From Rhodospirillales bacterium (GTDB lineage Bacteria; Pseudomonadota; Alphaproteobacteria; JAJFIK01), in assembly GCA_021775005.1 (NCBI GenBank), contig JAJFIK010000045.1, forward strand, positions 1-64,000: 64,000 bases of DNA, in the 5' to 3' direction. Within the stretch, counting starts at the first letter, position 1, and each line of letters opens with the position of its first letter. The notes under the pieces were generated by a model. It made no database searches, was not told the origin of the DNA, and saw nothing but the letters and a program-made list of their open reading frames with translations. This document shows, in pieces, positions 11,431 through 20,532 of this stretch. Position numbers and translations under genes: made by a program.

Positions 11431-12572
11431 GCAGCACCCTTATGCGGTGTTGCCAGATACTCATCGGATTGCATTTCAATCAGACGTGACGCTGTACGCG
11501 CAAACTCAAAAGAGCCATCGCCCTTTGGATATAAGACATCGGGTTCGGTTGCTGCAGAAAGCACGAGCTTCACTTTGGCTTCATAGAGCGCGTCAATCAG
11601 CGTCACAAATCGTTTCGCCTCGTTGCGCTTGTCAGGGCCTAGCTGCGGCACGCCGTCAAGGAAAAATGTGTGAAACTTATCGGCAATGGCGAGGTAATCC
11701 GCCGGCCCCAAGGGTTTGCCGCAAAGGGCCGCAAAACTGTCGCGACCGTGGCCCCTGTTGCATTGCGCAATGGTAAGCTTGCGCCCCTGGACACTGAGAT
11801 CGCAAGGCGGCGCACCGCCGCCACCTGCGAGCGCGCGCCATAGGCTGTCCGCCTTCGGCGAGGTCTCATGGGAGGCACCAACAAAATAGACTTGAGTGCC
11901 GCGCATTTGCCCGCGGCGATAATCCGTTGCCGCATCAAGGTGCAAAATATCCAGGTTCGACTGCATGAGCGCAATGAAGGGCAGGAAGAGCTGCCGATTT
12001 ATGCCGTCGCGATAAAGCTCATGAGGCGGGCGGTTGGAGGTGGCCACGACGATGACACCAAAGGATAACAGCGCCTCAAAAAGACGCCCCAGGATCATGG
12101 CGTCGGCCACGTCGGAGACTTGAAACTCGTCAAAGCAGAGAACAAACGCGCGATCGGCGATTTCCTTTGCCACCGGGGGGATCGGGTCATCGGGCCGACC
12201 CTTCAGCTTGCGCGCCTTGAGCAATGCTTTTTGCTCCGCTGTAGGCAAGTCGCGCCAGCGTTTGATGGCTCCGTGGACCTCTTGCATGAAGGCGAGAAAA
12301 TGAACGCGGCGTTTGAGTTTGACCGGCGCAGTGTCAAAGAAAAGGTCCATCAGCATGGACTTGCCGCGGCCGACGTCGCCGCAAATATAAATCCCGCGCG
12401 GGGCCGCTTTGCGTTGAAAGACGGATAGAAGGCTGCCGCGTTTCTCATATCGCAATAGCTCCCCGTGGAGGGCCTGGAGCCACTGGGCAGCTTCAATTTG
12501 TGCTGGATCGGAGGTGATTTGCCCACCCGCCACCAGGCGTTCATATCCGGCCAAAGGCCCTGCTTTTGCCAC
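11427..12572 (-). CDS. zapE: Cell division protein ZapE (AFG1-like ATPase)
   Basis: AFG1/ZapE family P-loop ATPase. E. coli ZapE acts on the Z ring, and mitochondrial AFG1 is linked to turnover of respiratory-chain subunits. The 381-residue protein has Walker A in GDVGRGKSMLMDLFF near residue 70, Walker B in AFVLCFDEFQVSDVADAMIL near 155, and an arginine-containing ATSNRPPHELYRDGINRQLFLPFI segment, all in AFG1 order. A GTG start is chosen because GGGGAG lies seven bases upstream; a TTG five codons earlier is the alternative. It stands alone, downstream of no obvious partner, and converges with the lipoprotein gene. Confidence 0.93.
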   Translation of the reverse strand: MAKAGPLAGYERLVAGGQITSDPAQIEAAQWLQALHGELLRYEKRGSLLSVFQRKAAPRGIYICGDVGRGKSMLMDLFFDTAPVKLKRRVHFLAFMQEVHGAIKRWRDLPTAEQKALLKARKLKGRPDDPIPPVAKEIADRAFVLCFDEFQVSDVADAMILGRLFEALLSFGVIVVATSNRPPHELYRDGINRQLFLPFIALMQSNLDILHLDAATDYRRGQMRGTQVYFVGASHETSPKADSLWRALAGGGGAPPCDLSVQGRKLTIAQCNRGHGRDSFAALCGKPLGPADYLAIADKFHTFFLDGVPQLGPDKRNEAKRFVTLIDALYEAKVKLVLSAATEPDVLYPKGDGSFEFARTASRLIEMQSDEYLATPHKGAA

Positions 12573-12690
12573 GCTTAAGCTCCCCAAAAATCGCTGAAAA
12601 CAGTTCTAGCGTCCTCGTTGAGGCGCGCAATGCTTGACGGGGCAGATAGTTTATCATATAGTAAGCTACTACTTACCAATAGAGAGTGAT

Positions 12691-13293
12691 ATGGCCAACC
12701 TTGTGAGCCTTGTATCGATTTTCTTTGCCGCATTGATCGGAGGAGCCGCCATGGCAACCGAAGCCCCCGCCCCCATTACCTACACCATAGAAGTACCTGC
12801 GAGTATTGATGAGGCTTGGTCGCTTTGGAGCACCAAGGACGGCCTGCAGACGTTCTTTGCGCCCTATGCGGAAATTGAGCCCGAAACCCTTGGCGCATTC
12901 GAGATTTGGTTTTTTCCCGATGAGGAACCTGGGCAGCGCGGCGCGGAAGGCATGAGGGTGCTCGCCTTTGAACCCAACGATCGGCTGGTTTTCACCTGGA
13001 ACGCCCCACCCCATTTGCCCCACGCGCGGGCGCAAATGGCAGCGGTGGAAGTGACCTTTGATGAAGTGGCTGAGGGCACAACGCGGGTAACGCTGACCCA
13101 CTCATTGTTTGGGCGGCACAACGAATGGCATATGACTCGCGTTTACTTCGAAGGGGCTTGGGCCGTTGTCATGAATCGCTTTGCGTACGCTGCTGACGTT
13201 GGCCCCGTAGATTGGCAGAACCCGCCCGAAGGGTTGATGTACATTTCGCCAAGTCGCGCTGAGCTTGATGAAGCGGTCGGTAGATCGGACTAA
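12691..13293 (+). CDS. Exported SRPBCC/AHSA1-like domain protein
   Basis: A 200-residue protein of the START/Bet v1-like (SRPBCC, AHSA1) fold. The ATG at the start of MANLVSLVSIFFAALIGG is used because it begins a clean signal peptide ending AAMA with cleavage before TEAPA; the frame is open 19 codons further upstream. After it come ITYTIEVPASIDEAWSLWST, the RLVFTWNAPP strand and TRVTLTHSLFG, all typical of AHSA1-like ligand-binding domains. Export is less common for this family but seen in proteobacteria. Ligand and role are unknown. It is divergent from zapE. Confidence 0.82.
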   Translation: MANLVSLVSIFFAALIGGAAMATEAPAPITYTIEVPASIDEAWSLWSTKDGLQTFFAPYAEIEPETLGAFEIWFFPDEEPGQRGAEGMRVLAFEPNDRLVFTWNAPPHLPHARAQMAAVEVTFDEVAEGTTRVTLTHSLFGRHNEWHMTRVYFEGAWAVVMNRFAYAADVGPVDWQNPPEGLMYISPSRAELDEAVGRSD

Positions 13294-13320
13294 GTTTCCT
13301 AACGCCGTGGGACGAACAAT

Positions 13321-14112
13321 CTATTGCGAGGTAAAATAGTCTCGCACGGGGGCAAAGCTGTCTTCGTCGTAGCCCACATAGGTCATCCACTCCCCGTCCT
13401 GCTGCCAGAGCAAGGTTGGGATAGCGAGGTCAATACCTTCTGCGGCATAGAGGTCAGCCAATGTGTCCACAAGCGCGCGGGCTTCTTCCACCGCCGCGCT
13501 GCGCACGGGGTCTTCTTCGGCCACCGGCGGCAACTGTTCGGTCACATAATAGGTATCCGGATCGGTGTAGAACCAATCCTGAAACAGATGCCAGTCGCGC
13601 GTGAGCCAAAGTTCCGCCTGTACCGCGCGCTCTTCGGTGCTTGAGCGCTCACGACCTTCCCGATCGCGGCGCGCGTAGATGATCCAGCGAATATCAACAC
13701 CCGCTTCGATCAGCGCGTCTTGCTCCCCCGCCTTGAAGGCCAAACATGTGGGGCAAGTGCGAAATGAAATCACGTAGAGCGGCGGACCACCGCGACCGGC
13801 GCTGACCCATGGTGCGTTTTCAAACAGCGCGACAATTTCGTCGCCATGGGCGGTAAATCCCATCGCTTCGGGGATCGGCTCTTCTTCCTCTTCTGCAGCC
13901 GCCATTTCCTCTTCGGTGGATGCAGAAGAGGGTTCCGCCGCCATTTCTTCTGCGACAGAATCAGTGGGAGCGGCCTCATCGGCTGCGTCCTCGGCAGCTT
14001 CAGTAAATTGATCCTCCACAGCGTCTTCGCCGCTGCGCGGGTCTGGCCGCATGATGAACCAAGCAATAAAGGCTATGATGGAAATGCCGAGAATGATCCC
14101 TAACGCACGCAT
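13321..14112 (-). CDS. Membrane-anchored thioredoxin-fold protein with acidic linker
   Basis: A 263-residue protein with one N-terminal membrane segment (residues 3-20, ALGIILGISIIAFIAWFI). A strongly acidic Ala/Glu linker of about 60 residues follows, then a thioredoxin-like domain. That domain has strand VISFRTCPTCLAFKAGE, with CPTC as the likely redox pair near residue 118, and later the IPTLLW segment that matches the cis-proline loop. A periplasmic disulfide exchange role, perhaps DsbC/G-like, is an inference. The order of TFY aromatic and WFYTDPDTYYV segments after CXXC fits an all-helical insert. It is 22 nt downstream of mmsA on the same strand. Confidence 0.75.
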   Translation of the reverse strand: MRALGIILGISIIAFIAWFIMRPDPRSGEDAVEDQFTEAAEDAADEAAPTDSVAEEMAAEPSSASTEEEMAAAEEEEEPIPEAMGFTAHGDEIVALFENAPWVSAGRGGPPLYVISFRTCPTCLAFKAGEQDALIEAGVDIRWIIYARRDREGRERSSTEERAVQAELWLTRDWHLFQDWFYTDPDTYYVTEQLPPVAEEDPVRSAAVEEARALVDTLADLYAAEGIDLAIPTLLWQQDGEWMTYVGYDEDSFAPVRDYFTSQ

Positions 14113-14134
14113 GATAGATGTCCCCCTAAAACCT

Positions 14135-15631
14135 TTACTTCATGGTCGGAATAACAAAGCTTGAGCCCTCGCGCACGCCCGTCGGCCAGCGAGAAGTAAC
14201 CGTCTTGAGCTTGGTATAAAACTTCACACCTTCGGGCCCGTGTTGATTGGTGTCACCAAAGGCTGAGCGTTTCCAGCCGCCAAAGGTATGATACGCCAGC
14301 GGCACCGGAATGGGAACATTGATCCCCACCATGCCCACATTCACGCGATCAGCAAACTCCCGCGCGGCATCCCCGTCGCGTGTGTAGATCGCAACACCGT
14401 TGCCGTATTGATGGGTAGACGGCATGGCAATGGCTTGCTCAAAATCATCCGCGCGGGCAATGCTCAGCACGGGGCCAAAAATCTCTTCTTTGTAGATGTC
14501 CATCTTAGTAGTGACGTTGTCAAACAAGCATCCGCCCATATAGAAGCCGTCTTCATAGCCCTGCAGTGAAAACCCGCGGCCATCCACAACCAAGTCCGCG
14601 CCTTCCTTAACGCCGATATCCACATAGCCCAGCACTTTCGCGCGATGTTCCGCCGTCACCATGGGGCCAAAATCTGCGTCCGGGTCGGTTGATGGGCCCA
14701 CGCGCAATTCTTCCACGCGAGGGATCAGCCGTTTTACCAGCTCGTCGCCGACAGCCTTTGTAACCGGCACCGCAACAGGAATGGCCATGCAGCGTTCCCC
14801 GGCTGAGCCGTAACCGGCACCAATCAAATCATCCACCACCCGATCAAGGTCAGCATCAGGCATGATGATGGCATGGTTTTTTGCCCCGCCCATGGCTTGC
14901 ACGCGTTTGCCGTTGGCTGCGCCGGTTTCATAGATGTATTGCGCAATGGCTGACGAGCCCACAAAGCTCACCGCTTTCACGCGCGGGTCGGTGAGGATGG
15001 TATCGACGGCTTCCTTGTCGCCCGTAACCACATTGAGCACGCCTTCAGGGCCGCCCGCTTCCATAAACAATTCTGCGAGGCGCACCGGCACAGAGGGGTC
15101 TTTCTCAGATGGTTTGCAGACAAACGTGTTGCCGCACGCCACCGCCACGCCAAACATCCACATGGGGATCATGGCAGGAAAATTAAACGGCGTGATGCCT
15201 GCCACAACGCCCAAGGGCTGGCGCATAGAATACATGTCGATGCCCGGGCCTGCCCCTTGGGTGTATTCACCCTTGAGCAAATGCGGAATGCCGCAAGCAA
15301 ATTCGATCACTTCCAGGCCCCGTTGCACATCGCCTTTTGCATCCGCCAGCACCTTGCCGTGTTCTGAGGAAAGTAGCGCCGCCAGATCATCCATATTTTG
15401 TTCGAGTAGGTCCTTGAATTTGAACATCACTCGCGCACGGCGCTGGGGGTTCACTGCTGACCATGCGGGAAAGGCCTTTTGCGCCGCATCAATGGCACTG
15501 CGCACTTCGTCAGCCGAGGCAAGCGGTGACTTGGCCTGCACTTCGCCGGTTGAGGGATTATAGACGTCGAGGGTCCGCCCCGATGTCCCGGCGACCAACT
15601 TGCCGTTAATAAAATGCTGGATTTCGCGCAT
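14135..15631 (-). CDS. mmsA: Methylmalonate-semialdehyde dehydrogenase (CoA-acylating)
   Basis: NAD- and CoA-dependent aldehyde dehydrogenase that turns methylmalonate semialdehyde into propionyl-CoA in valine and thymine breakdown; the same family also makes acetyl-CoA in inositol catabolism. The ATG giving MREIQHFINGKLV is chosen for its upstream GGGAAG; the product has 498 residues, normal for MmsA. Visible features are TPFNFPAMIPMWMFGVAVAC, the NAD-binding FVGSSAIAQYI, and the catalytic cysteine in GSAGERCMAIPVAV near residue 282, followed by GVKFYTKLKTVTSRWP. The propionyl-CoA it would make could feed the ethylmalonyl-CoA-type enzymes encoded about 8 kb away. Confidence 0.95.
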   Translation of the reverse strand: MREIQHFINGKLVAGTSGRTLDVYNPSTGEVQAKSPLASADEVRSAIDAAQKAFPAWSAVNPQRRARVMFKFKDLLEQNMDDLAALLSSEHGKVLADAKGDVQRGLEVIEFACGIPHLLKGEYTQGAGPGIDMYSMRQPLGVVAGITPFNFPAMIPMWMFGVAVACGNTFVCKPSEKDPSVPVRLAELFMEAGGPEGVLNVVTGDKEAVDTILTDPRVKAVSFVGSSAIAQYIYETGAANGKRVQAMGGAKNHAIIMPDADLDRVVDDLIGAGYGSAGERCMAIPVAVPVTKAVGDELVKRLIPRVEELRVGPSTDPDADFGPMVTAEHRAKVLGYVDIGVKEGADLVVDGRGFSLQGYEDGFYMGGCLFDNVTTKMDIYKEEIFGPVLSIARADDFEQAIAMPSTHQYGNGVAIYTRDGDAAREFADRVNVGMVGINVPIPVPLAYHTFGGWKRSAFGDTNQHGPEGVKFYTKLKTVTSRWPTGVREGSSFVIPTMK

Positions 15632-15740
15632 GATGAAGCTTCCCTTGAATAGATGCATTGCCTCGCTTGGGCGGAGGCTTTGGTTGGCAGTTATCTATCA
15701 GAGGGAGGCCGGATCCGGCAAGCAATGGGTCGTGCGGCGC

Positions 15741-16406
15741 TTAGGCGGATTTTGCCGGGTCTCGCAGAAGCCAGGCCATAAGAGCCACAGCCAGCGCGGC
15801 ACCGGCTAGCTGCATCACGATAAAGACCGGCGCGTGGCCCGGATTGATGCCCGAGAAAGTGTCAGAGAACGAGCGTCCGATCGTCACAGCTGGATTGGCG
15901 AAAGATGTGGACGATGTCCACCAATAGCCTGCTGTGATCACGAGACCCACCGCATAGGGCACAGCGTCAGGGCGATACTTGAGAGTTGCCAATATGGTGG
16001 CGACCAGTGCGAAAGTGGCAGCAACTTCACCCACCCATTGCCCCGCACCTATGCGGTCATGAAGAGAGACCTGCAGAAGAGATTGCTCAAACATAAAATG
16101 GGCCAGCACAACGCCCGCAATACCGCCTGCAATCTGCACCGCTGCATAAAGAAGAGAATCGCGCGCGCTGATCTCACGCTTGAGCCAGAACGCAAACGTC
16201 ACCGCCGGGTTGAAATGCGCACCCGAGACGGGCGCCAGCATCAAAATGAGCACTACAAGGATGGCGCCGGTGGCAATCGTATTACCTAAAAGCGCCACAG
16301 CCACATCGTCCGCCAGCGTTTCAGCCATAATACCGGACCCAACCACAACTCCCACCAGCATCATGGTGCCGAGGGCTTCTGCAACTAAACGCCGGGACAG
16401 GGTCAT
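15741..16406 (-). CDS. aqpS: Aquaporin/glycerol-facilitator family channel, probably arsenite channel
   Basis: A 221-residue major intrinsic protein with six hydrophobic segments. The two pore motifs are both intact: GAHFNPAVTFAF near residue 65 and SFANPAVTIGRSFSD near residue 170, the second followed by the arginine of the selectivity filter. The gene overlaps arsC as ATGA and lies in an arsR-arsC-aqp unit. In Sinorhizobium meliloti AqpS in such a unit lets arsenite leave the cell after ArsC reduction. No ArsB or Acr3 pump is seen here, so the same job is inferred. A general water or small-solute channel remains possible. Confidence 0.85.
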   Translation of the reverse strand: MTLSRRLVAEALGTMMLVGVVVGSGIMAETLADDVAVALLGNTIATGAILVVLILMLAPVSGAHFNPAVTFAFWLKREISARDSLLYAAVQIAGGIAGVVLAHFMFEQSLLQVSLHDRIGAGQWVGEVAATFALVATILATLKYRPDAVPYAVGLVITAGYWWTSSTSFANPAVTIGRSFSDTFSGINPGHAPVFIVMQLAGAALAVALMAWLLRDPAKSA

Positions 16407-16918
16407 GCTTCAGGCTCTTGCGCGGTGCCGATCTCGCTGATCCGCCGTTTCAGCGACAACTCATCCAGTGCGGAAAAAGGCAAATTGATGAAAATGTCGA
16501 TGCGCCGCTCGATCTGTCCAAAGACGTCCGCGAACACCGCCGCCACTTGCGCTTCGCTGCCCCTGGCTGCCGCGGGGTCGGGAAACCCCCAATGGGCCGA
16601 CAAGGGATGCCCCGGCCAGATCGGACAAACTTCACCGGCGGCGTTGTCACAAACGGTGACAACAAAGTCCATCGCGGGCGCGCTCTGCAATGCAAATTCG
16701 TCCCAACTCTTGGATCGAAGGCCGCCTGTGTTGAACCCCAGATTTGAGAGCAGCCGCAAGGTATTGGGGTTGACCGCGCCACTTGGGTGGCTGCCCGCGC
16801 TATAGGCCTTGAAACGCGGCGCCCCTTTACTGTTCAACAGCACTTCAGCCATCACCGAGCGCGCGGAGTTTCCGGTGCACAGAAACAAGACATTGTAGAA
16901 GTCGTGTTCGGCATTCAT
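16403..16918 (-). CDS. arsC: Arsenate reductase, low-molecular-weight phosphatase family
   Basis: A 171-residue ArsC of the low-molecular-weight protein tyrosine phosphatase fold, reducing arsenate to arsenite. The P-loop is CTGNSARS starting at C14. A second cysteine pair appears in VTVCDNAAGEVCPIWPG near residues 90-98, positioned like the resolving cysteines of thioredoxin-coupled ArsC. HWGFPDPAAARG supplies the conserved aspartate loop. It follows arsR by 12 nt and overlaps the aquaporin gene by four bases, so the two are likely cotranslated. Confidence 0.93.
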   Translation of the reverse strand: MNAEHDFYNVLFLCTGNSARSVMAEVLLNSKGAPRFKAYSAGSHPSGAVNPNTLRLLSNLGFNTGGLRSKSWDEFALQSAPAMDFVVTVCDNAAGEVCPIWPGHPLSAHWGFPDPAAARGSEAQVAAVFADVFGQIERRIDIFINLPFSALDELSLKRRISEIGTAQEPEA

Positions 16919-16930
16919 TGATTTGCTCCC

Positions 16931-17194
16931 TCAGGCGATGCAAGCCAGTTGCTTCGCACGCACACCGCAAAGCACCGGCCTGCCCTTACAGCAATTCTGT
17001 GACAGATATTCCATGAGGCCCGCCGCCAACAGAGCCTTGAGGTGAAACCACAGGGTCGCCGGGGGCGTTTTGAGCGGCGCGGCGATACCTCCCGCAGGCA
17101 TCGTTTCCCCCTTGGCGTCGAGGCGGGGAAAGATCGAAAGCCGCATTTCCTGAGCAAGGGTGGCGAGGGCTTGTGCGGCTGTATCTATTTTCAT
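16931..17194 (-). CDS. arsR: ArsR-family arsenic repressor with an apparent internal deletion
   Basis: Only 87 residues, against about 105-120 for ArsR repressors. The N-terminal helix region MKIDTAAQALATLAQEMRLS and the recognition-helix region PPATLWFHLKALLAAGLMEY are family-like, and the C-terminal NCCKGRPVLCG resembles the end of this ArsR subgroup. The stretch that should form the wing and next helix, normally 20-30 residues between AAGL and NCC, is missing in frame, leaving GLMEYLSQNCC. The reading frame is intact, so translation is likely, but DNA binding or dimerisation may be lost. The downstream arsC and aquaporin genes look whole. No Shine-Dalgarno is evident before the ATG. Confidence 0.7.
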   Translation of the reverse strand: MKIDTAAQALATLAQEMRLSIFPRLDAKGETMPAGGIAAPLKTPPATLWFHLKALLAAGLMEYLSQNCCKGRPVLCGVRAKQLACIA

Positions 17195-17207
17195 ATTTTT
17201 ACAGTTA

Positions 17208-17220
17208 TCAAACTATTTGA
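17208..17220 (-). promoter_or_regulatory. Possible ArsR operator
   Basis: TCAAACTATTTGA is a 5-bp inverted repeat (TCAAA/TTTGA) with a 3-bp centre, 14-26 nt upstream of the arsR ATG. Its AT-rich dyad resembles SmtB/ArsR-type operator half-sites. It is placed where it would block arsR-arsC-aqp transcription. Binding is inferred only from position and symmetry. Confidence 0.4.
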
Positions 17221-17226
17221 GCAAAG

Positions 17227-17258
17227 AAAAGAGGCGCCTCGCACAAAGCGCCTCTTTT
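17227..17258 (-). terminator. Rho-independent terminator
   Basis: AAAAGAGGCGC (17227-17237) pairs perfectly with GCGCCTCTTTT (17248-17258) around a 10-nt loop. Read on the minus strand the stem ends in TTTTC-TTTG. It lies 25 nt after the stop of the DUF1579-like gene, whose transcript it should end, and just before the arsR promoter, isolating the two units. Confidence 0.8.
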
Positions 17259-17282
17259 CGCACACGCCGGGTTGGCTGTCCC

Positions 17283-17816
17283 CTAGCCTTCCACGCGCGA
17301 ATACATGATGTGCCATTGATCAACCCAGGTTTCGCCTTCGTCCTGGCTTGCTTGCCAATGCCAATCAAACCCATCTTCGGTAATATTGCGGAATATCATG
17401 CGCAGATGAGGCGCCGCTTCCACCGGGCGTTCCATTGTGAAATGAAAGCCCTCGTCATCCGGGCCGCCGGAGAAATCGAGATAGCCGCCGGAATTGTCCA
17501 TCCAAATCTGTTTCCAATGGCCCATGCGGCCCACATACATGGAGATGCTGTGACCGATCAGCGGATTACCGGGGCGACCATCGAACTGTTCCAAAATCAT
17601 GCAGCTGTCGAGTTCGCGGGAAATGTTGTTCGTGCCATGCATTTCGGTGCCATCCGCATCAATCCAAGTTGCATTCCAACTGCCGACCCAAAAATCGAGT
17701 TGGCGATACTCATCGCTCGAGCACGGCGGCGGGGTTGCATCATCTTGCGCCATAGCTACCCCACTTCCCATTGCGGCAGCGACCAGAGCCGCGCCAATAA
17801 GTCTTGCAAATTTCAT
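17283..17816 (-). CDS. Exported DUF1579-like protein
   Basis: A 177-residue protein with a clear signal peptide: MKFARLIGAALVAAAMGSG ending AMA, with cleavage before QDDATPPP. This ATG is taken because GAGGAGGGG lies upstream; the open frame extends five codons further. The mature part has LDFWVGSWNATW, then strands such as GYLDFSGGPDDEGFHFTMER, matching the tryptophan-rich beta-barrel style of DUF1579-like proteins, some of which are thought to bind ligands. Real function is unknown. It has its own terminator and lies between the ars and sdh units. Confidence 0.75.
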   Translation of the reverse strand: MKFARLIGAALVAAAMGSGVAMAQDDATPPPCSSDEYRQLDFWVGSWNATWIDADGTEMHGTNNISRELDSCMILEQFDGRPGNPLIGHSISMYVGRMGHWKQIWMDNSGGYLDFSGGPDDEGFHFTMERPVEAAPHLRMIFRNITEDGFDWHWQASQDEGETWVDQWHIMYSRVEG

Positions 17817-17923
17817 CTCGCCCCTCCTCAAAGACCGCGGCCCATTGATGGCCGCTCTCCGGCCCTAGAATAGCGGACAGAATGCGCGAGTTTTATCACG
17901 ATGATGCGAGACACACGCGCCAG

Positions 17924-18715
17924 TTAGACCACTCTTTCCGCCATCATGCGCTTGATCTCACCAATGGCTTTGGCCGGGTTCAGCCCCTTGGGGCAAGTGG
18001 TGGCGCAATTCATGATGGTGTGACAGCGGTAAAGCCGAAACGGGTCTTCCAGATTATCAAGGCGCGCGGCTGTTGCCTCGTCGCGGCTATCGGCAAGCCA
18101 TCGATAGGCCTGCAACAATGTAGCCGGCCCCAAATACTTATCACTGTTCCACCAATAGCTCGGGCAAGACGTGGTGCAGCAAAAACAAAGGATACACTCA
18201 TAAAGCCCGTCGAGTTTTTCGCGTTGCTCGATGCTTTGCTTCCACTCGTCTTGCGGCGCGGGGGTCTCAGTTTTGAGCCAGGGCTCAATGGATTGGTACT
18301 GCGCGTAAGCTCCCGTAAGATCCGGCACCAGATCCTTCACCACATCCATGTGAGGTAAGGGATAGATAGCGACCGCGCCGGAGACATCATCCGTCGCCTT
18401 GGTGCAAGCAAGGGTATTGCGCCCATCCACATTCATGGCGCATGAGCCGCAAACCCCTTCGCGACATGAGCGGCGGAACGTCAGCGTGGGATCAACTTTG
18501 TTTTTGATCCAGATCATGGCGTCCAGCACCATGGGGCCGCAGTCATCGAGATTCACATGATAGGTATCAAGGCGCGGGTTGGCGTCGCCGTCGGGATCAT
18601 AGCGATAGATGCGGAACGCCCGCGTGTTCTTTGGCTTTTTGCCATCCACAAGCGGGGCCTTCCACGACTTGCCCTTTGCGACCTTGCTGTTCTTTGGCAG
18701 AACTAACTCAACCAT
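17924..18715 (-). CDS. sdhB: Succinate dehydrogenase iron-sulfur subunit
   Basis: Iron-sulfur subunit of complex II, carrying electrons from SdhA flavin to ubiquinone. The 263-residue protein has the plant-type 2Fe-2S ligands in [16 protein letters not shown] and the nearby TLAC, the 4Fe-4S ligands in [16 protein letters not shown], and the 3Fe-4S ligands in [15 protein letters not shown]. It is last in sdhCDAB, 25 nt after sdhA. Nothing unusual is visible. Confidence 0.97.
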   Translation of the reverse strand: MVELVLPKNSKVAKGKSWKAPLVDGKKPKNTRAFRIYRYDPDGDANPRLDTYHVNLDDCGPMVLDAMIWIKNKVDPTLTFRRSCREGVCGSCAMNVDGRNTLACTKATDDVSGAVAIYPLPHMDVVKDLVPDLTGAYAQYQSIEPWLKTETPAPQDEWKQSIEQREKLDGLYECILCFCCTTSCPSYWWNSDKYLGPATLLQAYRWLADSRDEATAARLDNLEDPFRLYRCHTIMNCATTCPKGLNPAKAIGEIKRMMAERVV

Positions 18716-18740
18716 TTGGATTCAAGCCTCGTCTCGCGCT

Positions 18741-20525
18741 TCAGTACACGCGCGCTTTGGGTTCGATGTAGTCAATCTCATCAGACATGGTGTAGTTGTG
18801 CACCGGGCGGTAGTTGAGCGTCGTGTTATGCCCGTCATACCAAGCCAAGGTGTGCTTCATCCAGTTTTCGTCGTCACGATCAGCGAAGTCTTCCCGCGCA
18901 TGGGCACCGCGACTTTCATGGCGATTGGCAGCGCCGTCCACAGTGACGATGGCCTGACCGATCAAGTTGTCAAACTCCAGCGTCTCCACCAGATCGGAAT
19001 TCCAGATCATGGAACGATCTTTGACGCCAATGTCAGCCATGCGGGCGTGCACCTCACGAATGTGCCTTTGACCTTCTTCCAGCACCTCGCCGGTGCGGAA
19101 CACAGCACAATTGTTTTGCATGGTGCGTTGCATGTCATCACGCAAGGACGCCGTGGATGTCGGCCCGTCGGCATTGCGGAAACGGTCCAGGCGCGCCAGG
19201 GCGGTGTTTCCTGTGTCGCTGGTAAACTCAGGCTGCGCCGCGCCCGCATCAAGGGTTTCAGCGCAACGCTCACCAATGGCGCGACCAAACACAACCAGAT
19301 CAATAAGCGAGTTAGAGCCCAGGCGATTGGCCCCGTGCACAGAAACGCAGGCCGCTTCGCCCACCGCCATCAGGCCCGGCACCACATAGTCTGGATCGTC
19401 CTCTTTCAGCGTCAATACCTCGCCATGATAATTGGTCGGGATGCCGCCCATGTTGTAGTGCACCGTGGGCAACACAGGGATCGGCTCCCGCGTTACATCC
19501 ACGCCAGCAAAAATCTTTGCGCTTTCGGAAATGCCCGGCAGGCGTTTGTGAATGACTTCCGGGTCCAGATGATCCAAATGCAAATAGATGTGATCTGTGT
19601 TCGGGCCGACACCGCGGCCTTCGCGAATCTCAATAGTCATGGAGCGCGAGACCACATCGCGGCTAGCGAGGTCTTTGGCGCTGGGGGCATAGCGTTCCAT
19701 AAAACGCTCGCCTTCTGAATTTGTGAGATAGCCGCCTTCCCCGCGCACCCCTTCAGTGATGAGCACGCCTGCGCCATAAATTCCCGTTGGGTGGAATTGC
19801 ACAAACTCCATATCCTGCAAAGGAAGCCCGGCGCGGAGCACCATGGCATTGCCATCGCCGGTGCAGGTGTGCGCAGAGGTGCATGAGAAATAGGCGCGGC
19901 CATAACCCCCCGTTGCGAGCACAACTTTCTGCGCGCGGAAGCGATGGATCTTGCCATCATCCAGGTTCCACGCCATCACCCCGCAGCACGCACCATCATC
20001 ATCCATGATGAGATCAAGGGCGATGTATTCGATAAAGAATTCCGTCTTGTGACGGAGCGATTGGCTATAAAGCGTGTGCAATATGGCGTGGCCGGTGCGG
20101 TCAGCTGCCGCACAGGTGCGTTGCACGGGGCCTTCGCCATAGTTCTTGGTCATGCCGCCAAAGGCGCGCTGATAAATCTTGCCGTCATCAGTGCGGGAAA
20201 ACGGCACACCCCAGTGCTCAAGCTCAAACACGGCGGCGGGTGCGTTTTTGCAGAGATACTCGATGGCATCCTGATCACCGAGCCAGTCTGACCCCTTCAC
20301 GGTGTCGTACATATGCCAGCGCCAATCATCCTCGCCCATGTTGCCCAGTGAGGCGGAGATGCCCCCTTGGGCGGCGACGGTGTGCGAGCGCGTGGGAAAC
20401 ACTTTTGAGATACAAGCGGTTTTCAGGCCCGCTTCGGCGCATCCCAGTGCTGCTCGCAAGCCGGACCCACCGGCGCCCACAACAACCACGTCATAAGTAT
20501 GATCGACAATTTCGTAGGAGGTCAT
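18741..20525 (-). CDS. sdhA: Succinate dehydrogenase flavoprotein subunit
   Basis: Catalytic flavoprotein of complex II, oxidising succinate to fumarate. The protein has 594 residues. [18 protein letters not shown] binds the FAD dinucleotide, and [19 protein letters not shown] contains the histidine that covalently carries FAD. Substrate-site residues appear in [22 protein letters not shown] and in [11 protein letters not shown], and the C-terminal [20 protein letters not shown] is standard. It sits between sdhD (7 nt) and sdhB (25 nt). Confidence 0.98.
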   Translation of the reverse strand: MTSYEIVDHTYDVVVVGAGGSGLRAALGCAEAGLKTACISKVFPTRSHTVAAQGGISASLGNMGEDDWRWHMYDTVKGSDWLGDQDAIEYLCKNAPAAVFELEHWGVPFSRTDDGKIYQRAFGGMTKNYGEGPVQRTCAAADRTGHAILHTLYSQSLRHKTEFFIEYIALDLIMDDDGACCGVMAWNLDDGKIHRFRAQKVVLATGGYGRAYFSCTSAHTCTGDGNAMVLRAGLPLQDMEFVQFHPTGIYGAGVLITEGVRGEGGYLTNSEGERFMERYAPSAKDLASRDVVSRSMTIEIREGRGVGPNTDHIYLHLDHLDPEVIHKRLPGISESAKIFAGVDVTREPIPVLPTVHYNMGGIPTNYHGEVLTLKEDDPDYVVPGLMAVGEAACVSVHGANRLGSNSLIDLVVFGRAIGERCAETLDAGAAQPEFTSDTGNTALARLDRFRNADGPTSTASLRDDMQRTMQNNCAVFRTGEVLEEGQRHIREVHARMADIGVKDRSMIWNSDLVETLEFDNLIGQAIVTVDGAANRHESRGAHAREDFADRDDENWMKHTLAWYDGHNTTLNYRPVHNYTMSDEIDYIEPKARVY

Positions 20526-20532
20526 TGAAGGC

